60,885 nucleotides of DNA from positions 1 to 60,885 of IMG/VR virus record IMGVR_UViG_3300030419_000057; one strand, 5' to 3'. The stretch is from a virus. The translations under genes and the position numbers were made by a program. A model generated the notes under the pieces. It ran no database searches. It saw only the letters and a list, made by a program, of their open reading frames with translations, and was not told the DNA's origin. Of the stretch, positions 54,501 to 60,885 are shown piece after piece. How positions within the stretch are numbered: the first letter of the stretch is position 1; each line of letters starts with the position of its first letter.

Positions 54501-56136
54501 TAGAAATACAGCAGTTATATCACAAGGATTTGCTGCTAGTACTGCTGAATTAACTCAAGGTAATTTAACTCTTGGTGGTAGTTCGGGCGATCCACTTAGT
54601 AGTCCTTTCACTATACAAGAAGTTTCTAGTGGTAAATGGTATTTTGAAGGACGGCTTGATGCTATTGATACATCTACGGGTGGTCCTTCAATGGGATTCG
54701 CTCTATCAAGTGCTTTATCTAATTCTACTAATACTGCTGCAAGTCCAGCTAATTATTACACAATGAGAATAAGGGGAGGTCCATCTATTCAATGTAATAA
54801 TGATGGAGTCAGTTGGCAACCCTCTAATGCTCCTACTGTTGCTGTAGGAACGGTATATGGACTTTTTATTGATTGTGATAATGGAAAGGCATGGGGAGCC
54901 GTAGATGGCACTATAATGCAAAACTCAGCGGGAGATTCAGTTGGTAGTCCTAGTGCTGGAACTAATCCTACTTTTCTATTTCCAAATAATACTGCTATAA
55001 CATTTTTTGCAGGGGGTTCAAATGCTGGTGATATAACAATTAATACAGGAGCGTGGATATATTTTGATGGTGCTGCAACTACATTAGACTCTGATGCAGG
55101 AGGATATTTTCAATATACATCAATTCCTACTGGTTTTAAAGCTCTTAATCAAGATAACTTACCCGAAAACACGGCTGGTATTACAGGTTTTGCATGGATT
55201 AAAAACCGTGATGCTGCTGATAGTCATATATTAGCTGATAGAGTTAGAGGAGCAGGTTTATATCTTGAGAGTGATGATTCAGCAGTAGAAGCAACTAACA
55301 CCAACTCTGTTCAAAGATTTTTACAGCAGGGTGTTCAAGTCGGAAATATGGATGCTGTAAATACTGATGGGGAGTCATATGTACTTTGGCAATGGGCAGG
55401 TAATGGTACAGGCACAACTAACTCTGATGGTAGTGGGGCTGATGTTACTGTATCAGCTAATGCAACAGCAGGATTTAGTATAGTTAAATATGTAGGAGAT
55501 GATACTTCTGGTCGTACAATAGGAACAGGATTAACAGCACAACCAGCTTTTATATTAATAAAAAATATGGACAATGCTTCTTATGATTGGCAAGTCTATC
55601 ATCAAAGTATAGGTAATACAGCATCCCTTAGTTTAAATGTTACTGCTACAATATCTACTAGTTCTACATATTGGAATAATACTAGTCCTGCAACTTCAAG
55701 TCCTTTTGTATTTTCATTAGGAGATTCAGTTGCAACTAACAAAGCTAGTGATGATTTTATAGCTTATGTTTGGGCTGAAATAGAAGGTTATTCTCAATTC
55801 GGAGAATATACTGGAAGTGGTAATGCTGATGGACCTGTTATTAATTTAGGGTTTAAACCATCATTTGTTTTAATTAAGGCTACTCAACGATCAAACAACT
55901 GGCATATTTTTGACTCTGCTAGAAATCCCTATAACCAAATAACAAACGATGCATTATTCCCTGACCTTAATTTAGCGGAAGGTGGTACGAATGCTATAGA
56001 TTTTGGCAGTAACTTTTTTAAGTTGAGGACAGCAGAGGTTTGGTTGAATGCGTCATCTAGTAATAATTATATTTATGCTGCATTCGCAGAAAATCCATTT
56101 GGGGGGAGTGGGGTAGCACCTGCAACGGCTAGATGA
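51502..56136 (+). CDS. Giant distal tail/receptor-binding protein with LamG/SPRY-like domains (1544 aa)
   Basis: Three concanavalin/LamG-like domains are visible: about 25-240 (TFSLSCWIKYS, WYHILIVIDS), about 510-720 (TWTYSVWVKRG, VNIVIAVDTS) and about 760-970 (FCIEGWAYLTDG, THIAYTWDGT). Two SPRY-like segments lie at about 285-480 (SSGKFYWEVSW, KVGVAFDADNG) and about 1010-1200 (SSGKWYFEGRL). The last about 330 residues (FAWIKNRDAADSH to FIAYVWAEIEG) form a domain found at the ends of marine phage tail proteins. Probably binds host glycans. Confidence 0.8.
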   Translation: MVFSNNLLMGAAAAASGGGDVVYVPKGSIWFDRGNSYLTRTPGSAGNRKTFSLSCWIKYSTLSADQVIWDAAPSGDGNEDMFLIRSDNVPEWMGAGYDYAKATRVLRDPTAWYHILIVIDSTNVVASQRALMWINGELITNTAGNTITLNADATYWNNTNLHSIGNRQHPSVGASSRYGGYLSEAISLDGYAATPSDFGQYNSKGVWVPIDPTDLVTANKGSLGFWLDFADSSDLGNDVSGNNNDWALTGLSSTNASADRCSDEAGDTGNFATFNSAYREGSGYNVPLSNGNLTYANSGFGAVSSAIGTIGVSSGKFYWEVSWSAASPYLSSRVGIAQVDDRAANPDGGSSQYLGRTAGSWSFAAWASGANAGKKETNASFSSYYDTTVALTDKVGVAFDADNGAIWISVNGSWVDGSGGGQSSATVLASIETYANTYVMFDGLTSGPYVPVCTWDGSDGTGAINFGQTAFTYTPPSGFKKLNTSNMSEPAVSKSSDNFLPIIYEGNGTGQRVGNFIPFTDSYAVNYSARFDEGDPDYLSRTFRGAGSGTGKTWTYSVWVKRGDLSAAYGATLFGCSTGGSNGNIKFDGPSGTVDNGLALWVDNGTYYFRTNQKVTTSQSWVNIVIAVDTSQGSATNRVKIYINGSEVTSWQEYDTLPLNHDTSFGQANEHFIGYNIPNAGQPYDGYMAEACFVDGYALSASVFGQTDTSTNRWIPKEVTTATLNSAGGGSSGWGNNGFYFPFPQKTAYGLDTSQGASAALDAQTLFLASFDGSDAATSATDASNFSHTITFAGNAQLDTAIKKFGTAALLLDGSGDYVSMASFPALGSNAFCIEGWAYLTDGSGTQLAFIGNRDGGADDDSWLINIGGTAKRMSVRTDNTEVMSSDTDITLNTWTHIAYTWDGTTNRLFQAGALVASSTSFSPNYSDTNTLYIGHDGRGTTNDWPGSIDEVRVVKGSAVYTSTFTPPASAYSAPAAGNMFIPFSMDQTYGSNQMYDTPTRNTAVISQGFAASTAELTQGNLTLGGSSGDPLSSPFTIQEVSSGKWYFEGRLDAIDTSTGGPSMGFALSSALSNSTNTAASPANYYTMRIRGGPSIQCNNDGVSWQPSNAPTVAVGTVYGLFIDCDNGKAWGAVDGTIMQNSAGDSVGSPSAGTNPTFLFPNNTAITFFAGGSNAGDITINTGAWIYFDGAATTLDSDAGGYFQYTSIPTGFKALNQDNLPENTAGITGFAWIKNRDAADSHILADRVRGAGLYLESDDSAVEATNTNSVQRFLQQGVQVGNMDAVNTDGESYVLWQWAGNGTGTTNSDGSGADVTVSANATAGFSIVKYVGDDTSGRTIGTGLTAQPAFILIKNMDNASYDWQVYHQSIGNTASLSLNVTATISTSSTYWNNTSPATSSPFVFSLGDSVATNKASDDFIAYVWAEIEGYSQFGEYTGSGNADGPVINLGFKPSFVLIKATQRSNNWHIFDSARNPYNQITNDALFPDLNLAEGGTNAIDFGSNFFKLRTAEVWLNASSSNNYIYAAFAENPFGGSGVAPATAR

Positions 56137-56137
56137 T

Positions 56138-56731
56138 ATGGACCCAATTACAATAGGAACAGCTATAGGAGCATGTAAAGCAGCAGTAAATACAGCTAAG
56201 TCAATTCAAGAACTAAGCCATAGTTTACAAGATTTATGGACAGCAGAAACAGATTATAATGAAAAGAAAAGGAATAGAAAAAAAGAACCTGTTAAAGCTA
56301 CATCTCGTATGCAACAAATTATACGTAGACGAGCTAGAGAAGATGAAGATGCATATGGAGATGATACAAGTATAGCTAATGTAGCAACAGCCGTGTTAGC
56401 TGAAAAAGAAAACCAGATAGCTTTAGAAGAACTTGCTATTGAGATAGATAAAAAATGGGGAAAAGGAACGTGGGATAAGATAAGATTAGAAAGAGCTAGA
56501 CGTATAAAAGCAAGACATGAGGCAAAAAAAGAAGCAGCATTAAGAGCAAAACAAAAAAAAGAACAGGATGATGCTTTTATTAAAAAAGTTTTAATAGAAA
56601 GTGGTAAAGTAATACTTTTAATTATTTTTATTTTAGGGTTAATATATGGATTAATATGGGCTAAAGATAGAGAAAAGTCTAATAGATTTCCAGTAAAATC
56701 AGAAGTAGAGAAGTTATGGAATTTGGTGTAA
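56138..56731 (+). CDS. Membrane protein with charged helical body (197 aa)
   Basis: An N-terminal helical region with TIGTAIGACKAAVNTAKSIQ precedes a long Lys/Arg/Glu helix (IRLERARRIKARHEAKKEAA), then one membrane helix near residues 157-176 (VILLIIFILGLIYGLIW) and a short charged tail. It lies behind the receptor-binding protein and overlaps the next gene by 16 bases. Possibly a tail or lysis factor. Confidence 0.6.
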   Translation: MDPITIGTAIGACKAAVNTAKSIQELSHSLQDLWTAETDYNEKKRNRKKEPVKATSRMQQIIRRRAREDEDAYGDDTSIANVATAVLAEKENQIALEELAIEIDKKWGKGTWDKIRLERARRIKARHEAKKEAALRAKQKKEQDDAFIKKVLIESGKVILLIIFILGLIYGLIWAKDREKSNRFPVKSEVEKLWNLV

Positions 56732-57054
56732 GAGAGTTAATTCAATTTGGTACTTTACTAGCTTCTTTAGCTGGAGCTTTTGCTGTTGTTAAATCTCAAC
56801 TAGCTAGAGTTATACAAGATATTAGTGCTATACAAAAAGAATTAGCTATTATTAATACTCGCATAGATCAAGCAGATGCAGATAGAGCAGTAATTAAACA
56901 TCAAAATAAAATATTTGGTGGTATCTTATCACCAGGAAATTTAGAAAAGTTAAATATAAAGATTGCAGAACTACAAACAGAAATGAAAATTGTTCATAAA
57001 AATTTAGATAAACTACATACGATGCATAATGGGAAACACCCTAGTATAAATTAA
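56716..57054 (+). CDS. TM plus coiled-coil protein (112 aa)
   Basis: MEFGVRELIQFGTLLASLAG and AFAVVKSQLARVIQDISAIQ give one weak N-terminal membrane helix followed by coiled coil through about residue 105. The form resembles both the protein at 47467 and small T7/cyanophage holin- or spanin-like proteins. Function uncertain; its stop is followed by AAAGGAGAA for the next gene. Confidence 0.58.
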   Translation: MEFGVRELIQFGTLLASLAGAFAVVKSQLARVIQDISAIQKELAIINTRIDQADADRAVIKHQNKIFGGILSPGNLEKLNIKIAELQTEMKIVHKNLDKLHTMHNGKHPSIN

Positions 57055-57065
57055 AGGAGAAGACA

Positions 57066-57617
57066 ATGTTTGCGTTAGTAAAAGCTGGACAAGTTATTAA
57101 AGAGTTAAGGGGAGGAGCACCGTATACGGATGAAGCTGGTACTCAATATCCTGCTAGTATATTTTCTGTTTGGTCTGTTGATGAATTAGTTGCTATTAAT
57201 ATTTATCCACTTAATTATACAGATAATAACTTAGATGCTAAAACAGAAAAAGAAACTGGTTCTTATGAATATACTATTAATGATAAGTCAGTTTCTAAAC
57301 TAAAAGCTAAGTCAGACTTAGATATTGATGCTGTAAAGACTAATGAGATTTCTATAGTAAAAAGTAGTCAAAATAGTATATTAAGTTCTACTGACTGGTA
57401 TTATATTAGAAAGACGGATAAGGGTACGGCTATTCCTACAGATGTACAAAATTATAGAGATGCAGTAAGAACAGCAGGAGATAAAATGGTTACAGATATT
57501 ACGGCTGTAAGTGATAAAGCAGGATTCCAAGCATTGTATCCTGTATGGAATGAAGATAGAGAAAATACTGGTGGGACACTAGGCATTTGGCCTGATCCAG
57601 AAGATTATAATTTATAG
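57066..57617 (+). CDS. Tail fibre assembly-like protein (183 aa)
   Basis: The C-terminal half has LSSTDWYYIRKTDKGTAIPT followed by VQNYRDAVRTAGDKM, a pattern known from tail-fibre assembly and fibre-linked proteins. The N-terminal part is beta-rich (KAGQVIKELRGGAPYTDEAG). It ends in TAG just ahead of GGAGA for the next fibre gene, so it may chaperone that fibre or connect to it. Confidence 0.72.
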   Translation: MFALVKAGQVIKELRGGAPYTDEAGTQYPASIFSVWSVDELVAINIYPLNYTDNNLDAKTEKETGSYEYTINDKSVSKLKAKSDLDIDAVKTNEISIVKSSQNSILSSTDWYYIRKTDKGTAIPTDVQNYRDAVRTAGDKMVTDITAVSDKAGFQALYPVWNEDRENTGGTLGIWPDPEDYNL

Positions 57618-57627
57618 GAGATAAGTA

Positions 57628-58761
57628 ATGTCATCAACTTATACATCACGCATAAAACTGGAACTACAAGCTGATGGCGAAAATGCTAACACTTGGGGTC
57701 AGCGTTTAAATAATAATGTTATCCAACTGGTAGATGATGCTGTTGCAGCTTACACAACTATCTCAATAGGTAGTGCAAGTTATACACTTACAAATAATGA
57801 TGGTGCAACAGATGAAGCTAGAAGTGCTATACTAGAATTTACTGGAGTTGTATCTACTTCTATTAATGTTATTATTCCTAGTCAGTCTAAATTTTATTTA
57901 GTACGAGATAAAACTACTAGAGAAAGTGATGCATCTTATGTTTTACAAACGGCTGGTAATGCAGGAATAAGTCCTGCTGTAAGTTCTCGTGGAGTTTACT
58001 TCTGTGATGGTACAAATATTCATACCCTTAATGCTGCTGGATTAGGTTTAGGTACAGTAGCTTCTTTTGATGTAACAGATACTTCTATTGTAGGTAAAGC
58101 TGATGTTAATGGTGCTGTATCAGCAGCTACAGCTATAATAATAGATAATACTTCTACAGGTGGTGGAGCAGCCGTTAGTATTCAAGCTGGTTGGACAGTA
58201 CATGGTACATCCGTAGAAGCCAGTACCCACGTAGTTACTCGTGATAGTGCTACTCAAATTACAGTTAATACAGCACAAACATTAGCTGATGATACAGTAC
58301 TAACATTTAAATATCCTGTAAGTGCTACTCAAGTACCTGATGTATCTGCTGCTGATGCTAGATATGTACGAGTATCTACGGCTGATACAATTAGAGGAGC
58401 TAAGATATACACCAGTATAGCTACTTTTAATGCTCCTGTAGCTACTCCTGCTGTAACAGTTTCTTATCCTGGGTCATTAACTCTAGACTTTGCTACAGGT
58501 AATACATTTATTGTAAGTCTATCAGCTAATAATTGTAGTGTTAATACACCGTCTAATGCTACGGCTGGTCAATCAGGATCAATATATTTTATTCAAAATG
58601 TTTCAGGAGCACACACTGTAGCGTTTGGAAATGCATGGAGATTTCCAGAAGCTAGTGCTCCATCTAATAGTACATCAGTAAGTGCAGTTGATCTTGTAGT
58701 GTATAATGTACGATCAGCTACTACTATTGATGCCGTAATGTTAAAGTCCTTTGGAAGATAA
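57628..58761 (+). CDS. Tail fibre/tip protein (377 aa)
   Basis: The N-terminus (YTSRIKLELQADGENANTWG then LNNNVIQLVDDAV) is the module that often begins fibre proteins of marine podoviruses. The rest is beta-rich; the last 100 residues (SLTLDFATGNTFIVSLSANN, GQSGSIYFIQNVSG) match in layout the end of the 673-residue fibre. GGAGATAAGT precedes the ATG. Confidence 0.78.
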   Translation: MSSTYTSRIKLELQADGENANTWGQRLNNNVIQLVDDAVAAYTTISIGSASYTLTNNDGATDEARSAILEFTGVVSTSINVIIPSQSKFYLVRDKTTRESDASYVLQTAGNAGISPAVSSRGVYFCDGTNIHTLNAAGLGLGTVASFDVTDTSIVGKADVNGAVSAATAIIIDNTSTGGGAAVSIQAGWTVHGTSVEASTHVVTRDSATQITVNTAQTLADDTVLTFKYPVSATQVPDVSAADARYVRVSTADTIRGAKIYTSIATFNAPVATPAVTVSYPGSLTLDFATGNTFIVSLSANNCSVNTPSNATAGQSGSIYFIQNVSGAHTVAFGNAWRFPEASAPSNSTSVSAVDLVVYNVRSATTIDAVMLKSFGR

Positions 58762-58764
58762 TAT

Positions 58765-60885
58765 ATGTCATCTATGAATTCCAAATATGTGAAGTTAAAC
58801 TTTAGGCCAGGGTTTCATAGGGAAACTACGCAGTATGCTGAAGAGGGTGCGTGGTATGATGGAGATCGTGTGCGTTTTAGAGCAGGAAGGCCAGAAAATT
58901 TAAGAGGGTATGCTCAAAAGACTACTACACCTTTTTTAGGTAATGCTAGAGATTTACTTACTTGGTCAGATAATGATACTCTTAAACATATGGTTTTTGG
59001 TACAGATAAAAAACTATATACCTATTATACTGATGATACAATCTATGATATAACTCCTATTGTTAGTAAAGTAAGTATACCTGCAAATCATATTAATACA
59101 GTTAATAATTCAAAGGTAGTAACTGTTTCTTTAACTTCACATAATTTAAGTGAAGGGGATTATGTTTTATTTACTAGTGTAAGAAATAGTGATAATACTT
59201 TAGATACTATTGGAGGTATAACTTTTAATAATAAAAATTTCCCTGTATCTTTAGTTGATATTAATATATTTACTATTACTGCTTCTACTAGTGCTACAGG
59301 TACAAGTACTGGAACTGGGCAATTAAATTATCTATTACCAACTGGAACATCTTCTGCTATTCAAGGTCTAGGTTATGGTGCTGGTGTATATAATGCAGCA
59401 TCGGCTGGAACTCCAGGTTATACCAGTACAGCTTTCTCTAATGCATTTAGTGTAGAAAGTGGTAAAACAAATGTAAGTGTAGCAAAAACAGGCCATAGCC
59501 ATGCGGTAGGAAACTTTGTAGAATTTTACGATGCTACAATGATTGGTGGTAATGTAGTCTTATCTTCTACGGCTCAAGGTGGACCTATATTCCAGATAAC
59601 AAGTGTACAAACTAATTCATTTAGTTTTTCTTTATCTTCTGTAGCTAATGCTACTAGTGCAGCAACAGGTACAGCTACAGGATTTTTCTTACCTGTATCT
59701 ATTACCACTACAGCAGGGTATAGAGCATGGGATGAAGAGGCAGATCAGAGTGGTATAACATTTGAAATATCTCAGTGGAGTTTAGATAATTGGGGTGAAG
59801 ATATACTTGCTAACCGTAGGGGTGATGGTATATACTATTATAATGTAGATGCAAGTTCTACCCCACAGAGAGCAGCATGGGTAACAGCTAATGATGCACC
59901 AACTAATGTTAGAACTATTTTGTTAGGAAATAAAAGACAGTTAATTGCATTTGGTTGTAGTGTTTATGGAGGTGATTATAGTCCAATGGCTGTTCGTTGG
60001 GCTGATTCAGAAAACTTTAATCAGTGGACACCAGCAACAAATAATACATCAGGAGATGTAATTCTTACAGATGGTACAGAAATTATAGGTGCAGTTAGAT
60101 CACGTAATGCTATTAATGTATGGACAGATAATTCTCTATGGTTAATGACATTTATTGGTGGTAATGATGTCTTTGGTTTTAAACAAATGGGTACTAATTG
60201 TGGATTGATTGCTACTCATGCAGCCGTAGACTTTGATGGTAGAACTTTTTGGATGGGAGAAGATAACTTCTATGCATTTGATGGACAGGTTAGAAATCTA
60301 GATTGCACAGTTAAAAGATATATCTTTGATAGGATTAATAAAACTAATAAGGATAAGATTTATGCTGGTATTAACTCAGAGTTTAAAGAAATTGTCTGGT
60401 TATATCCTTCAACAGGGCAGGATGAGTGCGATAGTTATGTTGTATTTAATCCAGTGGAAAACTATTGGGTATACGGAACAGGTTTCTGGACTACTTACTC
60501 AGATAAAAATGTCTATAATAATACCATTACTACTGGTACATCAAGCTCTGGTAATTCTTATCTTTATGATAATGAGCCAGTAAGTATTTATACAGGAACT
60601 AATAATACGGCCTTGACTTCTTACCTAGAATCTGCTACATTTGAAATAGATGATGGTTCTAGAATTATGTTTATGGATCGTATGATCCCTGATTTTACTA
60701 TGGATAATAGTGGTTCACTACAATTTAGTATTACCACTAAACAATATCCAACTAATACTTCAATTACAAAAGGACCATTTGAAATTACACCAACAACAAA
60801 GAAAGTAGATTTGAGAGCGAGAGGAAGGGAAGCTGCCGTAAGAGTATCATGTGATACGGCTGGTACTTCTTGGAGGTATGGCTCT
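58765..60885 (+). CDS. Packaged-DNA stabilisation protein (P22 gp10-like), N-terminal 707 aa
   Basis: Open from the ATG at 58765 to the end of the window without a stop. It begins MSSMNSKYVKLNFRPGFHRE, then TQYAEEGAWYDGDRVRFRAG, a start shared by DNA-stabilisation/tail-hub proteins of podoviruses. Later blade-like parts (LLGNKRQLIAFGCSVYGGD, ILTDGTEIIGAVRSRNAINV, FDGRTFWMGEDNFYAFDG) suggest a beta-propeller. The end matches the partial frame at the left edge; joined, about 718 residues. Confidence 0.75.
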   Translation, partial: MSSMNSKYVKLNFRPGFHRETTQYAEEGAWYDGDRVRFRAGRPENLRGYAQKTTTPFLGNARDLLTWSDNDTLKHMVFGTDKKLYTYYTDDTIYDITPIVSKVSIPANHINTVNNSKVVTVSLTSHNLSEGDYVLFTSVRNSDNTLDTIGGITFNNKNFPVSLVDINIFTITASTSATGTSTGTGQLNYLLPTGTSSAIQGLGYGAGVYNAASAGTPGYTSTAFSNAFSVESGKTNVSVAKTGHSHAVGNFVEFYDATMIGGNVVLSSTAQGGPIFQITSVQTNSFSFSLSSVANATSAATGTATGFFLPVSITTTAGYRAWDEEADQSGITFEISQWSLDNWGEDILANRRGDGIYYYNVDASSTPQRAAWVTANDAPTNVRTILLGNKRQLIAFGCSVYGGDYSPMAVRWADSENFNQWTPATNNTSGDVILTDGTEIIGAVRSRNAINVWTDNSLWLMTFIGGNDVFGFKQMGTNCGLIATHAAVDFDGRTFWMGEDNFYAFDGQVRNLDCTVKRYIFDRINKTNKDKIYAGINSEFKEIVWLYPSTGQDECDSYVVFNPVENYWVYGTGFWTTYSDKNVYNNTITTGTSSSGNSYLYDNEPVSIYTGTNNTALTSYLESATFEIDDGSRIMFMDRMIPDFTMDNSGSLQFSITTKQYPTNTSITKGPFEITPTTKKVDLRARGREAAVRVSCDTAGTSWRYGS
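60638..60885 (+). repeat. Right copy of diverged terminal direct repeat
   Basis: This aligns gap-free with bases 1-248 with about 17 substitutions, mostly synonymous. See the left copy. If the two ends are equivalent, the circular unit length is 60,637 bases. Confidence 0.85.

Noticed and set aside
1-60885. Integrase, repressor, phage RNA polymerase or CRISPR/anti-CRISPR modules
   Set aside because: No protein with recognisable motifs for these was seen; absence by eye is not proof, and small anti-defence proteins among the unknown genes remain possible.

Overview
This window reads as the nearly complete genome of an AT-rich, double-stranded DNA, short-tailed (podovirus-like) tailed phage, probably marine. 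The evidence is a large terminase, an 844-residue portal, a gpT-like major capsid protein, P22-type head-to-tail adaptor and DNA-stabilisation proteins, two very large internal virion proteins, no sheath or tape-measure gene, and a T7-like replication set. No integrase, repressor or phage RNA polymerase was recognised, so it looks lytic and dependent on host sigma-70 RNA polymerase. The last 248 bases repeat the first 248 at about 93% identity, both inside the same gene. The simplest reading is a circular or circularly permuted genome of about 60.6 kb closed over strain variation.

The genome has two divergent arms. The right arm (35.5 to 60.9 kb, continuing into 1 to 11.5 kb, + strand) carries packaging, capsid, tail and lysis genes: TerL, portal, a GroES-like co-chaperonin, scaffold, capsid, a cluster of lysine-rich proteins, a possible spanin set, tail fibres with LamG/SPRY-like domains, the DNA-stabilisation protein, internal virion proteins, a GNAT-like protein, an M15 endolysin and DUF5872/DUF6321-type basic proteins. 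The left arm (35.4 down to 11.5 kb, - strand) carries the early and middle genes. It starts with many tiny genes separated by hairpins, then a SleB-type hydrolase, primase-helicase, ThyX, family A DNA polymerase, endonuclease VII, SSB, PD-(D/E)XK nucleases, a B12-dependent ribonucleotide reductase, a half-size Na/Pi cotransporter, glycosyltransferase and methyltransferase genes, a holin, an IscA-like Fe-S carrier and finally the small terminase subunit.

The arms are launched from one divergent promoter pair at about 35.44 to 35.49 kb whose -35 boxes overlap, so the two start sites should exclude each other. Further good sigma-70 promoters precede the primase, SSB and glycosyltransferase units on the - strand and the portal and scaffold units on the + strand.

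The most unusual part is 32.7 to 35.4 kb. It has low coding density and holds (i) most of a dispersed family of covarying intercistronic hairpins with a fixed central mismatch, mostly placed just before Shine-Dalgarno sequences; (ii) two copies of a two-tier RNA structure with the same asymmetric internal loop but different helices; (iii) a tRNA-like gene with a long variable arm, a CUA (amber) anticodon and no room for a D-arm; (iv) a pseudoknot-like element; and (v) several micro-ORFs. All family names come from reading motifs; no database search was run.
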